A program made the position numbers and the translations under genes. This document shows positions 1 to 7,016 of a stretch of DNA of 8,926 nt, piece by piece. Position 1 is the stretch's first letter. Each line of letters opens with the position of its first letter. Where the stretch lies: positions 1 through 8,926 of the forward strand of contig CAYZSU010000085.1 in NCBI GenBank assembly GCA_964480565.1, in the 5' to 3' direction. The notes below the pieces were generated by a model. That model did no database searches, had not been told where the DNA came from, and was given only the letters and a program-made list of their open reading frames with translations. The DNA is from CAYZSU01 sp964480565. GTDB lineage: Bacteria; UBA10199; 2-02-FULL-44-16; JAAZCA01.

Positions 1-98
1 TTACCATAGCACACACTTGAGTTGCGGACTAGATGCTCTTCGCTAAGCGGTTACTATCAAATGGTCAATCATTAAATTCATATATTGGATTGCCCTTG

Positions 99-119
99 GG
101 AACATTCATCTTCGGTATT
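99..119. repeat. Left arm of a 21-bp inverted repeat bracketing the toxin-antitoxin module
   Basis: This 21-base stretch (core CATTCATCTTCGGTATT) is the exact reverse complement of 1046-1066, on the far side of the toxin-antitoxin genes. The right arm forms the end of dispersed repeat copy A, and its core ACCGAAGATG also occurs in copy B at 8914-8923. The rest of bases 1-98 shows no gene: all frames are short and interrupted by stops. Homology to the right arm may continue weakly outward (TCCAATAtaTGAA here against TCCCAATAcTGAA there, allowing a gap). What made the arrangement is unknown. It may be the edge of a small mobile cassette or two decayed copies of the same intergenic repeat in opposite orientation. 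Confidence 0.7.
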
Positions 120-122
120 GAA

Positions 123-135
123 CAGCAAATTGCTG
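123..135. promoter_or_regulatory. 13-bp palindrome upstream of the toxin-antitoxin promoter
   Basis: CAGCAA and TTGCTG form perfect 6-bp arms around a central A. It lies only two bases before the much longer palindrome at 138-170 and ends 11 bases before the -35 box. It could be a second binding site for the antitoxin or another regulator. A palindrome this short can also arise by chance, so the role is a guess. Confidence 0.35.
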
Positions 136-137
136 GC

Positions 138-170
138 ACATCCTTCTTGACAAGTTGTCAAGAAGGATGT
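138..170. promoter_or_regulatory. 33-bp perfect palindrome, probable operator of the toxin-antitoxin module
   Basis: Sixteen-base arms (ACATCCTTCTTGACAA and its exact reverse complement) surround a single central G at 154. The palindrome contains the whole -35 box and spacer of the predicted promoter and its last base is the first base of the -10 box. A bound protein would therefore exclude RNA polymerase. Type II antitoxins, alone or with their toxin, typically repress their own operon through such inverted repeats, so autoregulation is the best reading. An alternative is that it acts as a hairpin terminator for + strand transcripts arriving from the left, but no run of T follows it. Confidence 0.75.
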
Positions 171-175
171 ATTAT
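147..175 (+). promoter_or_regulatory. Sigma70-type promoter of the toxin-antitoxin operon
   Basis: TTGACA at 147-152 is a perfect -35 consensus, followed by exactly 17 bases and TATTAT at 170-175, which matches the -10 consensus at five of six positions. Transcription would start near 182, leaving a leader of about 20 bases before the ATG at 203. This excludes the more upstream possible starts of the antitoxin frame. The promoter is one-sided: the mirrored TTGACA on the minus strand has no -10 box at the right distance. Confidence 0.7.
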
Positions 176-190
176 TATATGAAATATATT

Positions 191-195
191 GGAGA
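191..195 (+). promoter_or_regulatory. Ribosome binding site that fixes the antitoxin start
   Basis: GGAGA lies seven bases before the ATG at 203. The same frame stays open back to a TTG at 155 and has ATGs at 167 and 179, but these lack a Shine-Dalgarno sequence. They also fall inside the palindrome or at or upstream of the predicted transcription start. Confidence 0.75.
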
Positions 196-202
196 CATAC
201 AT

Positions 203-451
203 ATGAAAGCAATACAGATTGGGCAACTCAAGTCAGCATTTTCCTCCATTCTAAAAGAAGTTAAAAATAATGGTGAAACATATATTATTGAATATGGCAA
301 AAAACATCAAAAGATCGCAATGATTGTCCCATATAAAGAAAAAAAGAAAAAACGTATATTTGGACAGCTAAACGGACAGGCCATCATACCTGATAATTTT
401 GACGATGAGTGTAATGAAATAAATGAATTATTTTACGGGGATACACAGTGA
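203..451 (+). CDS. Phd/YefM-like type II antitoxin of a VapC-type toxin
   Basis: This 82-residue protein is the probable antitoxin that binds and neutralises the PIN-domain RNase encoded immediately downstream. Residues 1-45 have the look of a Phd/YefM DNA-binding and dimerisation half: a short strand (KAIQIGQLK), an amphipathic helix (SAFSSILKEVKNNG), then two strands (TYIIEYGKK and IAMIVPY). A lysine-rich linker (45-51) leads to a C-terminal tail, GQLNGQAIIPDNFDDE..., ending ELFYGD. That tail resembles the toxin-wrapping ends of antitoxins paired with VapC proteins (pattern G.l.G...iPddFd). The start at 203 is chosen for its GGAGA and for the promoter position. The stop overlaps the toxin start by four bases, implying translational coupling. 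The palindrome at 138-170 is its likely operator. The family is assigned from pattern and context; the specific subfamily is not certain. Confidence 0.82.
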   Translation: MKAIQIGQLKSAFSSILKEVKNNGETYIIEYGKKHQKIAMIVPYKEKKKKRIFGQLNGQAIIPDNFDDECNEINELFYGDTQ

Positions 452-819
452 CTACCATCATTGATACACATATTTTTCTATGGCTCATTTATGATATAAA
501 AAGAATTCACAAAAAATACATTAAGTATTTAGAAGATCCTAATAATTCCATTTACTTAAGCAGCATCAGCATTGCAGAAATAATGATAAAAAAATCCATT
601 GGAACATTAGATATTAAATGTGACCTATTGGCAATATGCAAAAAAATGGATATCGCTATACTAGATTTTGACGCCAAGAGCGCCTTATTACTTGCAAGCC
701 TACCATTTCACCACAAAGATCCATTTGACAGAATGATCATCGCACAGGCTCAAACCCATCATTATGATATCATCAGTGTAGATAAAAAATTTTCTAAATA
801 TGCGATTAATTTACTCTAA
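448..819 (+). CDS. vapC: VapC-family PIN-domain toxin ribonuclease
   Basis: This 123-residue protein has the size and motif order of VapC toxins, Mg2+-dependent endoribonucleases that cleave tRNA or rRNA when freed from their antitoxin. The acidic active-site residues are all present: D6 in IIDTH, E44 in SIAEI, D94 in KDPFDRMIIAQA, and D112 in SVDKKF. The toxin is therefore probably intact. The LSSISIAEI and PFHHKDPFDR blocks are typical of the subgroup that pairs with Phd-like antitoxins. It starts with GTG inside the antitoxin stop (GTGA), with GGGG at 437-440 as a seven-base-spaced ribosome binding site. The weak start codon and the overlap favour less toxin than antitoxin. No terminator is evident after it, and it converges on the operon to its right. 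The RNA target cannot be read from the sequence. Confidence 0.9.
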   Translation: MTTIIDTHIFLWLIYDIKRIHKKYIKYLEDPNNSIYLSSISIAEIMIKKSIGTLDIKCDLLAICKKMDIAILDFDAKSALLLASLPFHHKDPFDRMIIAQAQTHHYDIISVDKKFSKYAINLL

Positions 820-932
820 TGCATGTCCTCAATTTTCACCTGAACAGATAATTTCCCAGCGTATGAAAAAAACACTGTAGCAGATTATCGGGTTATCCTC
901 AAAATGGACATTTTCTAGGACAGCTCAAATAC
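820..932. other. Gene-free spacer after the toxin
   Basis: No frame here is long enough or codon-like enough to be a gene and no clear terminator hairpin is visible. The GGGTTATCCTCAAAATGG near 891-908 resembles AGGGCGTATCCTCATAAGG near 8774-8792, each a little upstream of a dispersed repeat copy. The repeat family may therefore extend leftward, with about 30 extra bases in this copy. Confidence 0.4.
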
Positions 933-971
933 GGAACTGTTGAAAAAATAGACATATAGTGGCGTTGTTCA

Positions 972-1005
972 AAAATACACAGATTCTGTAGGCACCTGCG
1001 AATCT
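972..1005 (-). terminator. Possible weak terminator of the mpl-tamB-omp85 operon
   Basis: Read on the minus strand, AGATTC and GAATCT form 6-bp arms around a 13-base loop (1005-981), followed after four bases by a run of five T (976-972). It lies about 85 bases beyond the stop of the omp85 gene. The stem is short and AT-rich, so termination would be weak at best; Rho-dependent termination is equally possible. Confidence 0.25.
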
Positions 1006-1045
1006 TTAGGGCCGGAGCGTACAAGCGCGGGTACTATGCTCACGA

Positions 1046-1066
1046 AATACCGAAGATGAATGTTCC
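1046..1066. repeat. Right arm of the 21-bp inverted repeat bracketing the toxin-antitoxin module
   Basis: This is the exact reverse complement of 99-119. It is the right-hand end of dispersed repeat copy A and lies 23 bases beyond the omp85 stop. The two arms enclose about 0.95 kb: the operator, promoter, antitoxin and toxin. Confidence 0.7.
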
Positions 1067-1089
1067 TCCCAATACTGAAAGAACATGCT

Positions 1090-3813
1090 TTAAAATACAT
1101 AACCAAATGTAAAATGAAAACGCCCTCTGGGTTCATTATCTGCTGGATTTAATTTAATCCCATAATCCGCGCGTATTGGCCCTACTGGTGTAATTATTCG
1201 TAGCCCCACACCTGCAGATTTACGACTATTTATCCAGGATAACCCTGAGAATGAATTGGCAAGTGCACCAATGTCAGCAAAACCAGCAAATTGAAAGCTA
1301 TCTGATAGATGAAGGCGCCATTCATGATTGATAATCCATCGTGTTCGGCCACCTACAGCATGATCATTCGCATCCTTAGGACCCAGTACATCTTCCTCAA
1401 AACCACGTACTGTATCGTCACCGCCTAAAAAGAATAGCTCATTACTTGGCACGCTCACATTACTGCCAATCATCTGTAATCTGTCAAAACGCGTGGCAGT
1501 GGATATGGTAAACCATGATACAGGGCTGATATTATACTCGCCTTCCCAGGAAATCTTCGCAAAGTTGGCTTCATTCCCCTGATACTCATTAAAAATATCT
1601 GCACTGCCTAACACAAAAAAACCTTTTTTAGGATTTGAAAAACTATCCCTGGAATCATAACTGACTGAAGTTGAAATACGGGATATAGTATTATTTCGTA
1701 AACTATCTGCATCTGCGGCCACAGAATCGCCTGATATAAAATAATTTCGGTCCAATTCAAATCGAAATAATACAGCAAAACGATGCAATCGTCGTAACCA
1801 CCCCAAGGCTCCACCTGTTTGAATAAATCGATATGCAGGTTTTTGCTTATACTGCACCCAAGCATTGGTATTCATCTCAAAGCTGGACCCAAAGAAACTG
1901 GGATCAATCCATGCAATCTCCACACGCGAAAGTTCTTGGCCAGCTGTAATTTGAAGCGTGTTAATTTTTGCCCAACCAAAAGCATTTCGGTTTGAAAATG
2001 TTAACGACCCATTCACATGATTGTCCGTCGAGTAGTTCACGCCTAAGTCCAGCAAAAATGGACGTTGTTCCTCCACATGAATTTTAACTAATATCTGATC
2101 GCGTTCATCCTCCAAACCAATGGTGGATAAGTTCACCGATGAAAATGCACCCAATCGCCTGATATTTAACTGACTATCGATAATTTTTTGATAGCTAAAT
2201 AAGTCGCCTTTTTTAATGGCCATGGCATTTCGTATGGCCCGCTGACTAGTCATCACATCGCCTACAAATAATACATCACTGATATAGGCAGGCTTTCCTG
2301 CAAAAATTTCAAAGTGAAGCTGTATATTATGATCCACATCCGAATTCCACTGAGCAAGAATATCCGCATAGGGATAGCCATTATCCGCATAAAATGACAG
2401 TAATTGATCCTTGATCTGATTAAAATCCGGTTCATTAAATGGATCGCCCTCATCGATATTGATAATGGATAGCAACTTCGTTTTATCAAAACCAATTTCA
2501 CCTGAAAAAGTAATCGATGAAATTAATGATTGATACCCCATGTCAGCAGGAATAACCACATCCAGTGCAAAGCCTTGCTTGGTTGGATAAATTTCCCACG
2601 GTGAAAGCGTAGCATTTAAATACCCTTTTTTTCGAAATATATAACGAATAAATTCATTGTCCGCATGTACTTTATCATTTAAAAATGCCCCATTATGCGA
2701 AAAACTATGCCGTCGATTATGAAAAAAATTCTCAAAATCAGACATAGAAAAATCGGATAAACCCTCAATGCTTAAAAAACGAATGGGCTTAATCTGACCT
2801 TCCCGAATATGAAATGTGACTTCCATAATATTTGGAGCACCCTTCACAAAAGTACCAGTCACAAATGCTTGCAAATATCCTTTTTTACGCAATACTGATT
2901 CCAAATGTTTAGCACTCGTCTCCACCTCAAATTCATCCACAATACCATCCTGAAATAGTAATGTATTATCCTTGAGAAATTTCCGCTGAATATACTTTCC
3001 ACCTGTATACTGCACTCGCACAAGATGTCCTTCATACACCTTCAAAGCAATATCAATACGCCGAGTTTTTATATTTACCTGACGCTTTGTTACTTTAATG
3101 CGCGCACGAGGATATCCTTTTTTGGAATACTGTGCTTTTATTTTTTTAATCGCATTTTGTAAACGACGACGCGAATAAGACTTAAGCGGATTAATCGCTG
3201 AAATAAAACGCCCTTTTGGAAATATAGTATTCCCAGCAATCTCAATATTACCATAGCGTATTATATTGCCGCGTTTAATATGAAACACCAAGTCCATACC
3301 ATTTACTTCAGGCACATTGTTTTTGGAAACATAGACATGCGTGTCTATAAATCCCTGACGGCTATAGAATTTTTTTATTCGCTCAATTTGATCATCCACA
3401 CGCTGTTGCGTATATATATCGCCTGCATGCAAACTAAGCTGCTTTCTGATTTTATTTTCTACAAATGGATAATTACCTGCAATCTCAATCGATGCAATCA
3501 CAACTGCTTCTCTTAGATGAAAATCAACTACAATACCCTGACCTGTATGCCTTGGTTGCGCAAGTATGGAATCAAATATCCCCCATTTGCGCAAGTAGCC
3601 AATACTTTTATCCAATTCAATTATATCAAAGGGGTCACCCACTTTGATTGGAATGACTGTTTTAATAGATTCAGGAGAAATATTTTTCAAGCCAGTCACA
3701 TGAATATCAACAATAGATTCCATCTGGTTTTTAGTATTATTTGCAAGTACATCGATAGCAAGGGGCATCGTTAGTATAATCGCAATAAGTATATAATAGT
3801 AATATCTAAACAT
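1090..3813 (-). CDS. BamA/TamA-type Omp85 outer-membrane assembly protein with about seven POTRA domains
   Basis: This 907-residue outer-membrane protein of the Omp85 superfamily inserts or moves substrates into the outer membrane. Residues 1-24 form a signal peptide with a tyrosine- and isoleucine-rich core ending VLA. Seven POTRA-like repeats can be laid out at about 33-103, 105-182, 184-262, 264-340, 342-425, 428-507 and 509-583. Most show the helix end (K.YS..GY/F) and the closing strand (e.g. VFHIKRG, TFHIREG). The 16-strand barrel follows, with SYDSRDSFSNPKKG (718-731), the lid-loop VRGF (802-805), TPVGPIRADYG (875-885) and a terminal phenylalanine, the usual OMP signal. E. coli BamA has five POTRAs and TamA three, so neither name fits exactly. 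Its position 8 bases after a tamB-like gene favours a TamA-like role. It has no clear Shine-Dalgarno sequence and probably depends on coupling to tamB. The gene is intact. Confidence 0.9.
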   Translation of the reverse strand: MFRYYYYILIAIILTMPLAIDVLANNTKNQMESIVDIHVTGLKNISPESIKTVIPIKVGDPFDIIELDKSIGYLRKWGIFDSILAQPRHTGQGIVVDFHLREAVVIASIEIAGNYPFVENKIRKQLSLHAGDIYTQQRVDDQIERIKKFYSRQGFIDTHVYVSKNNVPEVNGMDLVFHIKRGNIIRYGNIEIAGNTIFPKGRFISAINPLKSYSRRRLQNAIKKIKAQYSKKGYPRARIKVTKRQVNIKTRRIDIALKVYEGHLVRVQYTGGKYIQRKFLKDNTLLFQDGIVDEFEVETSAKHLESVLRKKGYLQAFVTGTFVKGAPNIMEVTFHIREGQIKPIRFLSIEGLSDFSMSDFENFFHNRRHSFSHNGAFLNDKVHADNEFIRYIFRKKGYLNATLSPWEIYPTKQGFALDVVIPADMGYQSLISSITFSGEIGFDKTKLLSIINIDEGDPFNEPDFNQIKDQLLSFYADNGYPYADILAQWNSDVDHNIQLHFEIFAGKPAYISDVLFVGDVMTSQRAIRNAMAIKKGDLFSYQKIIDSQLNIRRLGAFSSVNLSTIGLEDERDQILVKIHVEEQRPFLLDLGVNYSTDNHVNGSLTFSNRNAFGWAKINTLQITAGQELSRVEIAWIDPSFFGSSFEMNTNAWVQYKQKPAYRFIQTGGALGWLRRLHRFAVLFRFELDRNYFISGDSVAADADSLRNNTISRISTSVSYDSRDSFSNPKKGFFVLGSADIFNEYQGNEANFAKISWEGEYNISPVSWFTISTATRFDRLQMIGSNVSVPSNELFFLGGDDTVRGFEEDVLGPKDANDHAVGGRTRWIINHEWRLHLSDSFQFAGFADIGALANSFSGLSWINSRKSAGVGLRIITPVGPIRADYGIKLNPADNEPRGRFHFTFGYVF

Positions 3814-3821
3814 AATAATTT

Positions 3822-6800
3822 TTAACGCAATCGAAACCGAAGCACGCCGCTTACTTCATGCTTTGAATCGGTTGACCGCAATCCTCGAATTAATAAATTA
3901 TCCGTTAACAAGTATTCAGTAATCACTGTTTGTACTGCTTCTTCGCTACCGAGATCCGTCATAAACTGCAATCGTAATCGATCTGAAATATCCTTACCTA
4001 AAAACAATCGCGACTTTGATCCAGCGGATGGATCCCCTTCTTCCAATCGAAACACATCCAAATGCGTTAAACGTGTAATGGGCTGGCTAATCACACCGGA
4101 TATAGATGTCAATGCCATTGACGTACCAAAGGACGACCCATTCTGATTTTGCAACTGCCTGTCTTCTTCTGTACTACCAAATATTAACAGTGATACAATA
4201 TCGCGTTTTGCGAGCGGTCCATTGGGAGATGTTGCACTAAGATCAAGCGCTAAATTATCCAAAGGGCCGTGCATAATTAGATTGATTTGATAAATACCCA
4301 CTTCTTTATCCGCATGAACTTCCAAATAGGGTTCTTTATGCTGTTTTCGAAATTCGATAAACCCACGGCTCACATCAAAATTTAATCCTAAATAATTAAT
4401 TTCTCCATCATCCGTTGTAATACTACCCGATACGACTGGGCGCAAACGTCGGCCAGACATATTGATATTAATGCTTAACCAAATATTTCCAACATTATTT
4501 TTTATCTCCATTGTATTTACACTTTTAATAGTAACATCCAATTGAGGATCAAAAATAATATCATCCACACTTTCAATATCTGCAGGTGCAACCTCTCCTT
4601 TGATAGCATCAATCATATTAAAATTTTTCTTATACTGCCCATCCACAATCACTATATCCCCTTTAATCAATGGACGTGGAAATTGACCGTTTATATTTAA
4701 ATCCCCTTCTAATTCTAATGAAATTGTACGATCTGACGAACGATAATGCATGGCTGTCCCCTGAATACTTAAATCACTGCGATAGAGCATTAATCGACGG
4801 TGCATCAACCATCCTTTTAGGCTAATCTGCCCATCGTCGGACTTGGCCAGCACATTGTTAAATGTCAATTTATGACCGTTGCAATCAATCTGTCCAGTTA
4901 GGTTTTCAAATATAAATGGAATTGCATGAAGAACTAATCGATTATTATGAAATGCCACATACCCATTAAGACCTGGATTACCCGTATTGCCAAATACATT
5001 TAAATCAAATCGCACAAGGCCAGTACCACTTCGAATATCTTCAAAAAAAGGTTTAATCAGAGATAAATCTGTCAATCCATTTACTTGAAGATCAATCGTA
5101 CCTTTTGGAAATACATAGCCAGATAAATTGACATATTCCTCGTTCTGCATCCATTTGACATTATGAATATGCCACTTTTCACTATCGTATAAATAACTAA
5201 TATCTGCGAATACATTTGAACTTAAATCACCATGAAAGCGAATGCCTGTAGGGGTAATATCAGCAAGCACCCTATTACTCCCCATTTTCAGCTTAAACAG
5301 ATCGGTTGTAAAATGAGAAAATGATAATTGTTCTCGAGTTAATTCGATATCACCGGACATGTGTTTAAAATCAAAGCCAAGCACTTGCCCATCTGTTATT
5401 GAAACACTTGAACGACCTTTAAATTTAGTTTGCAATCCGTGAATATGAATATGACCATTTGCAACACCATGAATATCAAATGCTTTTAAGGTATTATGAA
5501 GAGGATGATCCTTTAAATGAGCATTTAATAAAATTGTTTTTTCACGTGTACCGTCTTTTAATTTTTTTCCAAATAATACACTAAGATCCGCAAAACCCGT
5601 GGGATGACGATCACTTAAGATGCGCCCAATAAGTGTTAGTTTATCATAAGTAACAGTTAAATCCGCATGAATTTCATCTGCAACAATGGGCTGCCAACCA
5701 CTGTTATAGCTTTTTCCGCGTACCTTTACACGAAAATCTTTTCCCCAGCCACTAAAATTAGCACTCACATCTGTTAAACCAAAAATTTTTGCCAGGTGCG
5801 GATTATTAAATTTATTAAACACGGCTTGCAAAGGAAATGCCTTGCTATTAGCAAATATAGCCATATGTTTTTTATTCAAATCAATACTTCCACCACCGAA
5901 AATTTGATGATCATCCACAGATAAATCCATAGATGCAATGGATACAATACCCTTTGTCCAATTAAGTTCTGTATTAAATTGGATGGGATGTTGTGGATCA
6001 GCATCAAATGTATGAGATACTGAAATTTTTCCTTTGCCTGACATCTGTGGTGGCATAACACCTTGACCCTTTAAAACAATGCTTCCTTGAATTGCACCTG
6101 CAGTATCTATTGTATTACTGGGATGACCAATATAGGGCAAATAAAGTGGCTTTGGAATACGAAGGCCCACATCATAATCATGTGATTCAATATTAAATGA
6201 GGCATGCCCTTGAAGCAGTTTCTTTTCTACCATTAAATCCAGCGTGGTCAAATCAATCGTATTAGACACGTACTTTAAATCCGCTTTAATATGATCCACC
6301 ACCATACCATTAACTGTACTACCTGACACATACATCTTTCCAGACAAATCATTGATATATGGAAACTCTGAATCCCAATTAGATAATGATGTAAGGCTAT
6401 TGATACTCAAGGACCCTGTAGACAGTAAATTACGTTTTTTCCCTTTCAAATAAATACCATGAACAGTTGCATCCACATGGGTTTCCCCTAATATCGTTGA
6501 ATATAGATTGATTGATATCTGATCGCTAATCAATTGTTTATCATTACCTAAAAAAAGACTTAATCCATTAATTTGAAAATCATCCACATCCAAATGCCGC
6601 AATAAAATTAATTTCGCCAAATTAATTTTTTTATGCTCTTTTTTTTCTTTCTTTATTTGCTTTGGAAGTTCAATGCGAAGCCCTTTGATATAGGCATCAT
6701 CCACATGCAATTTTGTATTAAAAAATCCCAATGGGTTTATATGAAAAAATGCATCGTCAATATGAATCGTTTGTTTTTTCTTTTTATGTTGAAGGCTTAG

Positions 6801-7016
6801 CTGGCTCACTTGCACGCGCAATCGAAGCGCATTCAATGTTATTTTATTTGCATGAATTGTCCATGTACTATTCCAATTAATAATATCGATAATACGGGCT
6901 GTAATATTTGGTTGATTTAATGCCCAATTAAGGAGCAATAGCATACCAATAAATATGGAGGCAACACCGATAAATCGACGAAAACGATGATTTTGTGTAC
7001 ACGTATTTGATGTCAT
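3822..7016 (-). CDS. tamB: TamB-like inner-membrane-anchored translocation and assembly protein (DUF490)
   Basis: This 1064-residue protein, somewhat shorter than E. coli TamB (about 1259), is expected to span the periplasm as a long beta-rich groove. It would work with an Omp85 partner in outer-membrane protein assembly and/or phospholipid transport. A basic N-terminus (RFRR) precedes one membrane segment at about 14-34, an uncleaved signal anchor. An AsmA-like region follows, then hundreds of residues of short alternating strands rich in G, D and N. The C-terminal TamB/DUF490 domain (roughly 740-1064) contains the SPNGPLAKRDIVSLLIFG block at 930-947 and ends VSGVLRFRLR, as in family members. 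A charged lysine/glutamate stretch lies near 116-128. Its ATG overlaps the mpl stop (ATGA) and no strong ribosome binding site precedes it, so translation is probably coupled. The gene is intact; family is secure, substrate unknown. Confidence 0.9.
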   Translation of the reverse strand: MTSNTCTQNHRFRRFIGVASIFIGMLLLLNWALNQPNITARIIDIINWNSTWTIHANKITLNALRLRVQVSQLSLQHKKKKQTIHIDDAFFHINPLGFFNTKLHVDDAYIKGLRIELPKQIKKEKKEHKKINLAKLILLRHLDVDDFQINGLSLFLGNDKQLISDQISINLYSTILGETHVDATVHGIYLKGKKRNLLSTGSLSINSLTSLSNWDSEFPYINDLSGKMYVSGSTVNGMVVDHIKADLKYVSNTIDLTTLDLMVEKKLLQGHASFNIESHDYDVGLRIPKPLYLPYIGHPSNTIDTAGAIQGSIVLKGQGVMPPQMSGKGKISVSHTFDADPQHPIQFNTELNWTKGIVSIASMDLSVDDHQIFGGGSIDLNKKHMAIFANSKAFPLQAVFNKFNNPHLAKIFGLTDVSANFSGWGKDFRVKVRGKSYNSGWQPIVADEIHADLTVTYDKLTLIGRILSDRHPTGFADLSVLFGKKLKDGTREKTILLNAHLKDHPLHNTLKAFDIHGVANGHIHIHGLQTKFKGRSSVSITDGQVLGFDFKHMSGDIELTREQLSFSHFTTDLFKLKMGSNRVLADITPTGIRFHGDLSSNVFADISYLYDSEKWHIHNVKWMQNEEYVNLSGYVFPKGTIDLQVNGLTDLSLIKPFFEDIRSGTGLVRFDLNVFGNTGNPGLNGYVAFHNNRLVLHAIPFIFENLTGQIDCNGHKLTFNNVLAKSDDGQISLKGWLMHRRLMLYRSDLSIQGTAMHYRSSDRTISLELEGDLNINGQFPRPLIKGDIVIVDGQYKKNFNMIDAIKGEVAPADIESVDDIIFDPQLDVTIKSVNTMEIKNNVGNIWLSININMSGRRLRPVVSGSITTDDGEINYLGLNFDVSRGFIEFRKQHKEPYLEVHADKEVGIYQINLIMHGPLDNLALDLSATSPNGPLAKRDIVSLLIFGSTEEDRQLQNQNGSSFGTSMALTSISGVISQPITRLTHLDVFRLEEGDPSAGSKSRLFLGKDISDRLRLQFMTDLGSEEAVQTVITEYLLTDNLLIRGLRSTDSKHEVSGVLRFRLR

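Larger units (their letters stand above)
933..1066 (+). repeat. Dispersed intergenic repeat, degraded copy A
   Basis: This stretch aligns with 8792-8926 in the same orientation. Shared landmarks in order are GGaACTGtTGAAAAA-TAG, the exact 13-mer GTTGTTCAAAAAT (964-976 here, 8821-8833 there), CAGATTC, CCGGAgCGTACAaGCG..GTAC, and ACCGAAGATG. The middle is divergent and the stem-loop seen in copy B is largely lost, so this copy looks older or decayed. It fills the space between the convergent ends of the toxin gene and the omp85 gene. No protein is evident; it looks like a non-coding intergenic repeat of unknown class. Confidence 0.7.

Noticed and set aside
65..109. A 14-codon minus-strand reading beginning MNVPKGN, similar at its first four residues to a + strand reading from about 1056 (MNVPPNT).
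   Set aside because: The similarity simply reflects the 21-bp inverted repeat; neither reading has a ribosome binding site or meaningful length.
138..170. The palindrome as an intrinsic terminator of an upstream gene.
   Set aside because: No T-run follows on either strand and no gene is evident upstream; its exact overlap with the -35 and spacer makes an operator more likely.
155..202. A 16-residue N-terminal extension of the antitoxin from TTG 155 or from ATG 167 or 179.
   Set aside because: The extension lies inside or just after the operator palindrome and at or before the predicted transcription start. It has no ribosome binding site, whereas ATG 203 has GGAGA at seven bases.
1608..2501. 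Open frames of about 80 codons on the minus strand in other frames within omp85.
   Set aside because: Fully contained in a well-supported coding sequence, low-complexity composition and no recognisable motifs.
3280..3774. Open frames of 60-85 codons on the + strand opposite the omp85 gene.
   Set aside because: They are antisense shadows of a gene with clear domain structure and show no family features.
1090..3813. Naming the Omp85 gene bamA or tamA outright.
   Set aside because: Seven apparent POTRA domains match neither standard architecture, and barrel motifs are shared by both. Only the tamB neighbour favours the TamA-like role.
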